This document shows, piece after piece, positions 45,484 through 55,467 of a stretch of 56,259 nt of DNA (its first letter is position 1; the number at the start of each line of letters is the position of its first letter). The translations under genes were made by a program, and so were the position numbers. The notes beneath the pieces are model-generated. The model made no database searches. It was not told the DNA's origin and was given only the letters and a program-made list of their open reading frames with translations. This stretch comes from Klebsiella pneumoniae (GTDB taxonomy: Bacteria; Myxococcota_A; UBA796; GCA-2862545), in NCBI GenBank assembly GCA_945882675.1, contig CAMCWU010000002.1, forward strand, positions 1 to 56,259, read 5' to 3'.

Positions 45484-47235
45484 TCAGAAGCCGTCGTACG
45501 GGAGCGCCGCGATCTGTGCGTCGAGCGCCGCGCTGAGGCGGTCGAACGCCGCTTGCTGCTCGCCGGTGAGTGGACCGGCGCGGAGGAGATCTTGCCCTTC
45601 GTCGAGCGTAGACGTCGTCAGGTCGAAGAACTCGGTCTCCTGCATGCCGAGGCTGGTCGAAACGGCCTCGATGAGCTTCCAGCGGGCGTCCCGGATCGTC
45701 CGGGCGTCCCTCGACGGGTATGGGGGCGGGCCGAGCGGCGCGAAGAGCTCGGCGAACACGTACTCTCGCGCGGTCGGTAGCGCCGGGTCCGCGAACCATG
45801 GGAGCAGCGAAACGCCGTCGATCGCGCGAAGGTCACCGTCCTCGAGCTCGAGCGCGAGCCCCGTCGGCGTCGGCGCGAGCGGGACGCCGGCAATGTCCGC
45901 GATCGTGGCGAAGATGTCGACGACGTGGACGAGTGCGGCGGAGCGCCCCGGCGCGGCCACGAGCGGCCCCACGACCATAAGGGGCACGTGCACACCGCCC
46001 TCGTACATCGTGTGCTTGGACCTGTCCTTCTCGAAGGGCCCGGCGGTCCCCGGCTTGGACGTGCCGTTGTCGCCGACGACGATGACCGTGGTCCGTTGCA
46101 GCACCTCCGGGTCGAGCGCCCCGAGCACACGCCCGAGCTCCGTGTCGACGGCTTCGAGCATGGCGCCGTACAGCTCGTCCTCCGGCGCGTCGGAGGGCAG
46201 GTCCACGGTCGTCAGTTCGGGCGGAGGCACGTGGATCGGCGTGTGTGGCGCGTTGAACGCGAGCTGCGCGAACCACGGCTCGGGCGCCCCGCCGATCTGG
46301 GCGATGGCGTCGTTCGCAGTGTCCGTGGTCGCATAGACGGTCCAGTCCTGCAGCACGCCGGCCACGCTCTTGCGCCAGGCGAAGTAGCCGTCCGGCCGCT
46401 CGAGGAGGTTGTCATTCGAGCCCGCGTACCACGAGAAGCCCTGGAGGATCGGGGCGTCCAGCCCGGACTCCGACCTGCGCGACGCGAGGTGGTACTTCCC
46501 CATCGCGATGCTCGTGTAGTCGCCTGCCCGGGCTTCAGCGAGGGCCTCCGGCGCCGTGACGGCGTCGAGCGGGAGCTCGTCCGGGTTCGCGGCGGCGATC
46601 AGGCCGCCGATCCCGGTGCGGCGCGCATGCCGCCCCGTGAGGATCGCGGCGCGCGTGGGCGTGCACTCCGGTGCAGCATAAGCGTTCTCGAAGTAGACCC
46701 CAGCCCCGGCGAGCGCGTCGAGCACCGGCGTCCGGACCTGCCTGGACGCGACGTTGGAGGCGTTGAAATTATCGACTCCCACGTCGTCGAGGATGACGAG
46801 CAGGATGTTGCCGCCCGGCGGCGCCGGGACGACCACGCTGGTCGTTGCCGTGCGCCCGTCGGTGTCGGTGACCGTGACCTCCCAGGTCTCCCCGGGTAGG
46901 ATGTCCAGCGCGGGTACAGCGGGGCCAGCGTGGAGCGTCCGGGCTCCATCGACCGTCCATGACCAGGTCGCGGCGTCGCTCGCCCCACTGGCGTGCGCGG
47001 CGAGCGGGCGGATGCCGGTGACCGGATCGATGGCCACCGTGAGAGGCGCCGGGTCGGGCGGGACGGTCTCTGTGTCGGCGTGGTCCACGGTGTCGTCGGG
47101 CTCGAGGCCCGCTGTGGAGCACCCGCTCAGGACGAGCCCGAGCCCGAGCGCGACCGCGGGGATCTCGATCAGGCGACGCTTCAGCCGGACCTCCCACGAA
47201 CGCCCTGCCCAGCCGGATGCGGCCAGGACCCGCAA
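45484..47235 (-). CDS. Sulfatase lipoprotein with PKD-like domain
   Basis: About 583 residues. The lipobox LVLSGC is certain, but the start is not: TTG 47235 has no ribosome site, whereas CTG 47184 lies four bases after GGGAGGT and gives a compact signal peptide. A Ig/PKD-like domain (about 64-140) precedes an alkaline-phosphatase-type sulfatase: NILLVILDDVG metal Asp pair, C191-T-P-T-R to be converted to formylglycine, MGKYHLAS, and VIVVGDNGTSKPG. Substrate unknown; it would act outside the cytoplasm. A formylglycine-generating enzyme is not seen in the window. Confidence 0.88.
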   Translation of the reverse strand: MRVLAASGWAGRSWEVRLKRRLIEIPAVALGLGLVLSGCSTAGLEPDDTVDHADTETVPPDPAPLTVAIDPVTGIRPLAAHASGASDAATWSWTVDGARTLHAGPAVPALDILPGETWEVTVTDTDGRTATTSVVVPAPPGGNILLVILDDVGVDNFNASNVASRQVRTPVLDALAGAGVYFENAYAAPECTPTRAAILTGRHARRTGIGGLIAAANPDELPLDAVTAPEALAEARAGDYTSIAMGKYHLASRRSESGLDAPILQGFSWYAGSNDNLLERPDGYFAWRKSVAGVLQDWTVYATTDTANDAIAQIGGAPEPWFAQLAFNAPHTPIHVPPPELTTVDLPSDAPEDELYGAMLEAVDTELGRVLGALDPEVLQRTTVIVVGDNGTSKPGTAGPFEKDRSKHTMYEGGVHVPLMVVGPLVAAPGRSAALVHVVDIFATIADIAGVPLAPTPTGLALELEDGDLRAIDGVSLLPWFADPALPTAREYVFAELFAPLGPPPYPSRDARTIRDARWKLIEAVSTSLGMQETEFFDLTTSTLDEGQDLLRAGPLTGEQQAAFDRLSAALDAQIAALPYDGF

Positions 47236-47240
47236 CCGGG

Positions 47241-48602
<1,362 letters not shown>

Positions 48603-48739
48603 GCGACACCCCACATCTGGATTCTGGAGCGGCGCACCAGCCAGCGCAAGGCGGGCAACGGCCGTCGCCCTACTATCGGTGTTCTTCCACGACACTCGAG
48701 CGCTTTCATCCATCTGGCGATCGCGGCGCCCCGACGCCG

Positions 48740-51700
48740 CTAGCGCGGAGCGATCGCCTCCGCCCGACCGGCCAGGGTGGCCGCACGATCCGGCTTCCCG
48801 AGCGCCCGCCACTGCGCTGCCGCCATGGAGAGGGCGTCCCCCGCGAGCAGGCGCCGATCGGCCGCCTCCGCGTGCCTGGCGGCGTCCTCGAGCGCCTCCG
48901 CAACGTCCACGTCAGCGATCCCGCTGGCCGTGAGCAGTTCGCGCGCGCGGCCCGCGTGTCGATCCCAGCCGTCCCAGTCGAGGAGCAGCGCCATCGAAGG
49001 GAGCAGTAGCGCGTGGACGACGCCCTGGTATGCCTTCCTCCCCGATCTCTCGAGGGTCGCGAGCACGGCCAGGAGCGTGTCGCGCGCTTCCACGACGAGC
49101 CCCCGCTGCATGAGCACGAGGGCAAGATTGAGCTGTGGCACGAACGCCTCCGGCGACCCGAGCGCCCGGAGGGCGTTCTCGGCCGTGCGGTACGCGTCCT
49201 CCGCGCCGGCGAGGTCGCCCCGGAGCCGCAAGATCTCCGCGAGGATGTTTCGGGCCACGGCGACGCCAAAGCGGCTGCCCATCTGCTCGTACATCTCGAC
49301 TGCCTTCCGGCTGTACTCCTCGGTCTTCTCGTGATCTCCCATGCTCCTCGCGACCGCGGCGAGGGCCGTCATCGCGTCGGCGCGGCCCCGCGCGTCCTCG
49401 AGGGCGTCGAACCGCCCGAGGGCACGCCTGCCGAGCTTCAGCGCGTCGTCGAACCGGCCGCGGAGGCGAACCACGTCACACAGGGCGATCAGGCAGCGTG
49501 CCACCTCCAGCTCGTCGACGTCCCGGGCAGCGGATTCCGCACAGCGCAGGCGCTCTTCCGCCAGGCCGAGCTGGCCGCGCTTGGCGGCGACGGTCGCGGC
49601 ATGACGGTAGCCGGTCGACACCAGCGCCGGCCAGCCGTACGCGCCGGCGCGCGCGCCAAGCCGGAGCGCGGCTTCCTCCGCCTGGTCGAACCGCCCTTGC
49701 TGCACGAGGGACTCGGCACGCAGCGCCCAGCACTCGCCCCAGCGCGGGTCGTCCGTCCGCGCCTCCAGCTGGTGCAGCAGGGCCTCCCGCTGGTCGAGGA
49801 GCTTGAGCGCACCGTGGTAATCGCTCATCGCGCGGTGCTCGCTCGCGCCGACGGCGAGCGGCTCGTCGGCCTCCTCCGGGCGGCCTGCGTCCACCAGATG
49901 GCGGGCCAGCCGGCCGGCGAGCCCGGGCTCCCGCGCGATCGACCAGCGGATCTGCAGCGACGCCGCGACCGCGTGGTTCCACGCCCCGATCCGCCCGCTC
50001 TCGCGGGCCGCGCGCTCGAGGCTCTCCCGCAGCATCGCGTGCTCGAACGTCCAGCCGCCTTCGCGCGCCCGGGCGAGGCGGCGCGCCAGCAGCGCCGGGA
50101 GGAGGTCCGGCGGCACCGCGAGCCCGGCGACGAGGCACGCGGAGCGCCACTCCTGCTCGTCGACCTCGTTCCCGAGGATCGAAGCGATCTCCAGCACGGA
50201 GCGGCTCTCCGGCGGCCGGCCGTCCAGCGCGCGCTCCAGCCGCTGCTCCCAGAGCTGGTGGATGCCGTCCGGCAGCGACGGGCGCTCGCCGAGCTGGAGC
50301 TGGAACCCGGTCTTTCCGACCTCCAGCAGGCCGCGCTGAACCCAGTCGCCCACGAGCTGGACCGCGAACAGCGGGTTGCCCGCCGTGCGCTCCATGACCT
50401 GCGCCGCGACGTCGCCCTCGAGATACAGCAGCCCGCGCACGAGCGCAGCGCGATCGCGAGCTTCGAGCGGGCCGATCGGCAGGCGGCGGGCGCCGGGCCG
50501 CGCCAGGATGTCGTCCAGCAGCTTGCTCTCGAGCGGGAGATCGTGAAGCGCTTCGTCGCGGGCGGTGAGCACGACGACCATGGGACCGCCGTCGGCGAGC
50601 CGCTGGAGCCAGCTCGCGAGGCCCAGCGCGTCGCGGCCCCACTGCACGTCGTCGAGCCAGAGCACGATGGGCCGGGGGACGTCGTCGTCGTCGCGGCCGC
50701 CGTGGTACGCGAGCAGGCGGTAGATGGCGGCATACCGCTCGTTCGCCGAGCCGAATCGCACGGGGCTGGGCGACCGCTCCTCCTCCGGGGACGGCCAGAC
50801 GAGCTCCAGGAGCGCCTGGGCTTCGTACTCGTCCTCGACGTCGCGGCGACCGAGCCAGCGGTGGATGCGCCTGCCCGTTTCCGGGCGGGGCATGCCGATC
50901 GTGCCGAGGACCGAGCCCACCATGCGCCGCAGGCCGTCCGCCGGGCCGCTCGCGGGGCCGTGGGTGGCGCGCACGAAGGCGGCGACCCCGACCTCGTCCG
51001 CGCGGCGGCAGAACCACTCGGCGAGGCGGGTCTTCCCGATGCCGGCCGGACCCGTGAGGCCGACCACGCGGATCTCCCGGGTCGAGCGGGCCTCCTGCAA
51101 GGCCGCCCACAGCGCGTCGCGCTCCGCCCCGCGGCCCACGAGCGGGATCGCGCGCAGGCCGTACAGCCCGAGTCCGGCGCCGACGAGCTGGATCGAAGAG
51201 CGCCGGTTGAACCCGAGCTCCCAGCCGGCGGGCTGCGGCGGGTGGCGGCGCAGCGCCAGGTTCGCGCCCGGCGGTGCGACCGGTCCCGCCGCCTGCTGGG
51301 CCGCGGCGCGGGCGGCGCGCTCGAAGTCCGGCCACGAGCGGGTGAGCGTGTGCGCGGTGGTGAGCCGCACGCTGCGGTACCGGCGCTCCGGCGGGATCGG
51401 CGTGTCGAGTGGATCTCCGAGCGCGAACAGCGCCCACGCGGCGTCCGACGCCCGCTGGTACCGGTGCTCCGGCTCCTTCTCCATCAGGCGGCGGAGCCAG
51501 GGCTCGAACCCCTCCGGAACGGGCAGGCGCGGCTCGAGCTTCGGCAGCTCGCTGCCGAGGTGGGCCTGCATGAGCGCCGTCACGCCCTTCCCGCGGAACG
51601 GCGGCGTGCCCGTGGTGAGCGCCCACGCGAGGCAGCCGAGCGCGTACAGATCCGTCCACGGCCCGAAGTCCCGCCACGCCCCCCGGAACTGCTCCGGCGC

Positions 51701-52285
51701 CATGAACACCGGCGTGCCCGACGTCCCCTTGATCGCGCGCTCGTTGCGGTCCGTCGCGTGCGCGAGGCCGAAGTCGGTCAGCCGGAGCCGCGTGACGCCG
51801 GATCGGTAGCCTTCCACCGCGGGATCCTTGAACAGCAGGACGTTCCCGGGCTTCAGGTCGCGGTGGATCACCCCGTGCGCGTGGGCGTGCGCGAGGATGT
51901 CGAGCAGCCACGCCAGCATCCCACGCAGATCGTCCCAGCCGGGCGGCGCGTCCGCGCTCCGGAGCGCGCCGTTCTCCGCCAGCTCCATGGCCAGGTACGG
52001 GCTCCCCGCGACCATCCGGCCCATGGAGACCTCCTCTGCCCGGCCTCCGATCACGCCCGTCTCGAAGACCTGGACGATCCCCGGATGATCGAGGGCGGCG
52101 ACCGCCCGGACCTCGTTCGCGAAGGCCTCCCGGTAGCGGGCGTCGCGCGCACGCGCGGCCGTGATGACCTTGAGGGCGACGGGGACGCCCTGGGCGACGT
52201 GGACGCCGCGCCAGACCTCTCCTGCGCCTCCGACGCCGATCATCGCGTGGAGCTCGAACGGTCCGACGGGGACTGCGATATCCAT
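48740..52285 (-). CDS. Ser/Thr kinase - STAND-type ATPase - TPR regulator
   Basis: A 1181-residue multidomain protein. Kinase: glycine loop GVGGAGEV, K39, HRD 141-143, DFG 171-173, APE 196-198, all intact (about 8-290). Then an AAA/STAND ATPase with Walker A GPAGIGKT (412-419) and Walker B VLWLDDVQW (541-549), and a long helical part (about 750-1181) with TPR-like repeats. No membrane helix. Such proteins phosphorylate partners under control of ligand binding to the repeats; the ligand is unknown. The TerB-like gene lies 22 bases upstream in the same direction. Confidence 0.9.
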   Translation of the reverse strand: MDIAVPVGPFELHAMIGVGGAGEVWRGVHVAQGVPVALKVITAARARDARYREAFANEVRAVAALDHPGIVQVFETGVIGGRAEEVSMGRMVAGSPYLAMELAENGALRSADAPPGWDDLRGMLAWLLDILAHAHAHGVIHRDLKPGNVLLFKDPAVEGYRSGVTRLRLTDFGLAHATDRNERAIKGTSGTPVFMAPEQFRGAWRDFGPWTDLYALGCLAWALTTGTPPFRGKGVTALMQAHLGSELPKLEPRLPVPEGFEPWLRRLMEKEPEHRYQRASDAAWALFALGDPLDTPIPPERRYRSVRLTTAHTLTRSWPDFERAARAAAQQAAGPVAPPGANLALRRHPPQPAGWELGFNRRSSIQLVGAGLGLYGLRAIPLVGRGAERDALWAALQEARSTREIRVVGLTGPAGIGKTRLAEWFCRRADEVGVAAFVRATHGPASGPADGLRRMVGSVLGTIGMPRPETGRRIHRWLGRRDVEDEYEAQALLELVWPSPEEERSPSPVRFGSANERYAAIYRLLAYHGGRDDDDVPRPIVLWLDDVQWGRDALGLASWLQRLADGGPMVVVLTARDEALHDLPLESKLLDDILARPGARRLPIGPLEARDRAALVRGLLYLEGDVAAQVMERTAGNPLFAVQLVGDWVQRGLLEVGKTGFQLQLGERPSLPDGIHQLWEQRLERALDGRPPESRSVLEIASILGNEVDEQEWRSACLVAGLAVPPDLLPALLARRLARAREGGWTFEHAMLRESLERAARESGRIGAWNHAVAASLQIRWSIAREPGLAGRLARHLVDAGRPEEADEPLAVGASEHRAMSDYHGALKLLDQREALLHQLEARTDDPRWGECWALRAESLVQQGRFDQAEEAALRLGARAGAYGWPALVSTGYRHAATVAAKRGQLGLAEERLRCAESAARDVDELEVARCLIALCDVVRLRGRFDDALKLGRRALGRFDALEDARGRADAMTALAAVARSMGDHEKTEEYSRKAVEMYEQMGSRFGVAVARNILAEILRLRGDLAGAEDAYRTAENALRALGSPEAFVPQLNLALVLMQRGLVVEARDTLLAVLATLERSGRKAYQGVVHALLLPSMALLLDWDGWDRHAGRARELLTASGIADVDVAEALEDAARHAEAADRRLLAGDALSMAAAQWRALGKPDRAATLAGRAEAIAPR

Positions 52286-52307
52286 GGGCACTTCTACCAC
52301 ACGGATG

Positions 52308-53111
52308 TCAGTCGCCGCGCACCCGCTGGAAGACGGGCGCAGTCGCCTTTTTCCGCTCGCGATCGTCGAACAGCCGGTCGAGCAGCGGCGCGAGGCCGGC
52401 GAGACGGGCATCCACCAGCTCGTAGTCGCGGCCGTCCTCCGTCAGCAGCCGGATGCCCGCGCCGAGCGCGCCGTCGCGGCCGTAGCTGACGAGATCCGAC
52501 CACGCCAGGAACGCAGCTCCGTCCTGGAACCTGGCGACGATCCCGGTCGTGCACAGGCCGACGACCTCGATCTTGTCGAGGCCGACCCGCGCAACGATCT
52601 CGGCGTCCGGCTGCACGAGCGCGCCCAGATCCGCGCTCACCATCTGACCGCCCGCGAGCTGGACCGCGCTCCACTGCAGATCCTGGACCAGCCGCAGGAT
52701 CCGATCGGCCGCGAACCGCTCCTCCAGGCCGGGCTGCATCTCCCGCAGGACGCGATCCACGGCGGTCGGCGAGAGCTCCATGGCGGACGCGATCTCGACG
52801 AGCAGGGCGCGCTCCGCGGCCTCCAGCTGGCCGTCGCGCCATGCCATGCGCGCGGCGAACCGGAGCCCCGTGAGACGCCGGTCGATCGAGCGGAACTGGT
52901 CGGCGATCCCGAGCAGATCGATCCCGGACGCGCCAGCCCGGCGCTCGCACTCGGCGCGCAGGTCCGCCCGCGCGCGTTCCGGGAACAACCGGGCGAGCAG
53001 GTCGATCTCCCGCTCGTGCACCGCCCCGTCGGAGGACGCGACGATGGCCAGCAGCGCGAGCAGCGCGTCGTCGGAGGGGTCGGCCGGAGCGGGCGCGAAC
53101 TCTTCGTACAT
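52308..53111 (-). CDS. TerB-like domain protein
   Basis: A 267-residue soluble protein. The N-terminal part (about 15-120) has the TerB-like/DnaJ-associated helical pattern (LLALLAIVASSDGAVHEREIDLLARLFPE; RFAARMAWRDGQLEAAERALLVEIASAM) with acidic residues that bind metal or phospholipid-like ligands in relatives. The C-terminal part (about 155-267) is beta-rich and unassigned. It is probably co-transcribed with the kinase-ATPase, so a regulatory partnership is inferred. TACTCT about 25 bases upstream is a possible -10. Confidence 0.72.
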   Translation of the reverse strand: MYEEFAPAPADPSDDALLALLAIVASSDGAVHEREIDLLARLFPERARADLRAECERRAGASGIDLLGIADQFRSIDRRLTGLRFAARMAWRDGQLEAAERALLVEIASAMELSPTAVDRVLREMQPGLEERFAADRILRLVQDLQWSAVQLAGGQMVSADLGALVQPDAEIVARVGLDKIEVVGLCTTGIVARFQDGAAFLAWSDLVSYGRDGALGAGIRLLTEDGRDYELVDARLAGLAPLLDRLFDDRERKKATAPVFQRVRGD

Positions 53112-53200
53112 GTCGACCTCGATGGTCCCGAGAGTACAACCCGGATCGCCGCCTGTCGATCGCGGCGCGAGCGGATTACGCGTGCGCCGTTGGAGGGGAC

Positions 53201-54199
53201 GTGGAGGACGCGCGGAGGGCGCTGGACCACTGGGATGTGCCGGGGGAGCTCCGGCCGGTCGACTCGGGGCTCATCAACCAGACCTGGGCGGTCGTGGACG
53301 GCGCGCGGACCACCGGGATCCTCCAGCGGCTGAACACGGCGATCTTCCGGGCGGTCGTCCACGAGGACATCGAAGCCGTCACGGCCCGCCTCGCGGAGCG
53401 CGGCATGCCGACGCCCCGGCTGGTGCGGACGCGAGCAGGCGGCCTGTGGCACGAGGATTCGACAGGTGTCTGGCGGATCCTCACGCCCGTGGGCGACCGG
53501 ACCGTCGCGAAGCTGGCGTCGCCGGAAGAGGCGCGGGAGGCCGGGCGGCTCGTGGCCCGTTTCCACGCGGAGACCAGAGACCTCGCGTGGGACTTCCGGA
53601 TGGTCCGGGCCGGCGCGCACGACACCGACCGGCACCTGACGCGCCTGAAAGAGGGCGTCGCACGCCACTCGGACCACCGCCTCCACCGGGACGTCGCGGC
53701 CCTGACGGTCGAGCTCGAGGCTGCCTGGCGGGCTTGGGGCGCCATTCCCGCCCTTCCGACGCGGATCATCCACGGGGACCTGAAGATCTCGAACCTCCGG
53801 TTCCTGGGCCCGCGGGCGCACGCGCTCGTGGATCTCGACACGCTGGCGCGCGGGACCCTCGACATCGAGCTCGGCGACGCGCTCCGCTCCTGGTGCAACA
53901 CGGGCTCCGAGGACACGCTGGAGCCCATGTTCGACGCCCACATCTTCGGCGCGGCGATGGCGGGCTACCGGGAAGCCGCCGCGGACGTCACCGACGCCGA
54001 GTGGGCCGCGATCGTGCCCGGCACCGAGCGGATCGCCACGGAGCTCGCCATGCGGTTCGCCCTCGACGCGCTCGACGAGAGCTACTTCGGCTGGAAGGAG
54101 GGCTTCGGGGGCCGAGGAGAGCACAACCTCCTGCGGGCGCGGGGGCAGGCGGCGCTCGCGCGGTCGATCCGGGAGCAGCGGAGCGCGCTGACGCCCTAG
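53201..54199 (+). CDS. APH-fold small-molecule kinase (NahK-like)
   Basis: A 332-residue protein from GTG 53201, four bases after GGAGGGG. It has the aminoglycoside-phosphotransferase fold: LQRLNTAIF near the N-terminus, as in N-acetylhexosamine 1-kinase relatives, HGDLKISNLRF with catalytic Asp (Brenner-type loop), and LVDLDTL with the Mg-binding Asp. The likely reaction is phosphorylation of a sugar or other small alcohol; the substrate is not proven. An ATP-grasp ligase follows 45 bases later. Confidence 0.82.
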   Translation: MEDARRALDHWDVPGELRPVDSGLINQTWAVVDGARTTGILQRLNTAIFRAVVHEDIEAVTARLAERGMPTPRLVRTRAGGLWHEDSTGVWRILTPVGDRTVAKLASPEEAREAGRLVARFHAETRDLAWDFRMVRAGAHDTDRHLTRLKEGVARHSDHRLHRDVAALTVELEAAWRAWGAIPALPTRIIHGDLKISNLRFLGPRAHALVDLDTLARGTLDIELGDALRSWCNTGSEDTLEPMFDAHIFGAAMAGYREAAADVTDAEWAAIVPGTERIATELAMRFALDALDESYFGWKEGFGGRGEHNLLRARGQAALARSIREQRSALTP

Positions 54200-54244
54200 C
54201 CGACACGTCGTTCGTGGTACCCTCCCGACCCGGAGCCCCGCCCC

Positions 54245-55462
54245 ATGGACGTCCTGTTCCTCTCGCCCGCGTACCCACCGGAGATGATCCAGTTCACCCG
54301 CGGCCTCTCGCAGGCCGGGGCGCGGGTCTGGGGCGTGGGCGACAGCCATGTGGACGCGCTGCCGGCGAGCGTGCGCAGCCACCTCACCGCGTACCTGCAG
54401 GTCCCGCGCATCCTCGACGAGGACGACGTCATGGCGCGCGTGCACAACTGGCTCGACGGCCGGGAGATGGACCGGATCGAGGGCAACTGGGAGGTCGTCA
54501 CCCTCCTCGCCGCCCGGCTCCGCGAGCGGTACCGCGTCCCCGGCATGAGCGTGGACACCGTGACAGGCTTCCGGGACAAGCAGCTCATGAAGGAGCGCGT
54601 CGCCGCGGCGGGCCTGCGCGTGCCCCGGAGCTTCCGGGCCCGGTCGGTCGCGGAGCTGCGCGCGCACTGCAAGGAGCTTGGGTTCCCCCTCGTGATCAAG
54701 CCGGTCGCGGGCGCCGGCTCGGCCGACACGTTCCGGGTCGCCACGGGAGACGAGCTCGACCAGGCCATCCGCGCGACCGCCCACGTCTCCGAAGTCGTCG
54801 TGGAAGAGTGGGTGGAAGGCCAGGAGTTCACGTGCGAGACGCTGTGCGTGGACGGCGTTCCCGTCTTCGAGAGCGTCTCGATGTACCTCCCCAACACGCT
54901 CGTCGCGCGGCAGAACGAGTGGATCAGCCCGGTCATCCTCACCTTCCGCGATCTGGGCGCGCCGGAGCTCCAGGCAGGCCTCCAGCTCTCGCGCGACGCC
55001 ATCCGGGCGCTCGGCATGGGGACCGGCTTCACCCACATGGAGTGGTTCCGAAACGAGAGGGGGGAAGCCGTTTTCGGCGAAATCGCGTGCCGGCCGCCGG
55101 GCGCGAACATGGTCGACCTGATGAACTACGCGAACGACGTCGACCTGTTCCGCGAGTGGGCCAACGTTGTCGTGAAGCGCCGGTTCGAAGCTACGTTGAA
55201 GCGCGCGTGGAACGCCGCGATCATCTTCAAGCGCGCGCAGGGCCAGGGCCGCATCCGCCAGGTCATCGGGATGGACGACTTCCGCCGGAAGCACCGGGAC
55301 CACATCGCGCGGGAGGATCTGCTCCCCGTCGGCGCGCTGCGGCGCGACTGGAAGGCCACGTTCCTGTCGGACGGCAACCTCGTCGTGCGGCACCCGGACC
55401 TCGGCGAATGCCGGAAGCTCGCCGAGACCGCCGCGTCCTCCATCCGCATGATCGCGGGCTGA
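54245..55462 (+). CDS. ATP-grasp ligase
   Basis: A 405-residue protein. The N-terminal Rossmann-like preATP-grasp domain (VLFLSPAYPPEMIQFTRGL) is followed by the ATP-grasp fold: FRDKQLMKERVAAAGLRVP, PLVIKPVAGAGSADTF with the P-loop-like glycines, VVVEEWVEGQEFTCE, and HMEWFRN..GEIACRPPGANM with Mg-binding acids. It should join a carboxylate to an amine or thiol using ATP. Substrate unknown. It sits between the small-molecule kinase and a secreted protein, suggesting a small-molecule pathway. A TACCCT box lies about 25 bases before ATG. Confidence 0.88.
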   Translation: MDVLFLSPAYPPEMIQFTRGLSQAGARVWGVGDSHVDALPASVRSHLTAYLQVPRILDEDDVMARVHNWLDGREMDRIEGNWEVVTLLAARLRERYRVPGMSVDTVTGFRDKQLMKERVAAAGLRVPRSFRARSVAELRAHCKELGFPLVIKPVAGAGSADTFRVATGDELDQAIRATAHVSEVVVEEWVEGQEFTCETLCVDGVPVFESVSMYLPNTLVARQNEWISPVILTFRDLGAPELQAGLQLSRDAIRALGMGTGFTHMEWFRNERGEAVFGEIACRPPGANMVDLMNYANDVDLFREWANVVVKRRFEATLKRAWNAAIIFKRAQGQGRIRQVIGMDDFRRKHRDHIAREDLLPVGALRRDWKATFLSDGNLVVRHPDLGECRKLAETAASSIRMIAG

Positions 55463-55467
55463 GACCC

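Noticed and set aside
48740-53111. Calling the kinase-ATPase and TerB-like pair a phage-defence system
   Set aside because: No nuclease, pore-forming or other effector gene is present; domain types alone do not show defence.
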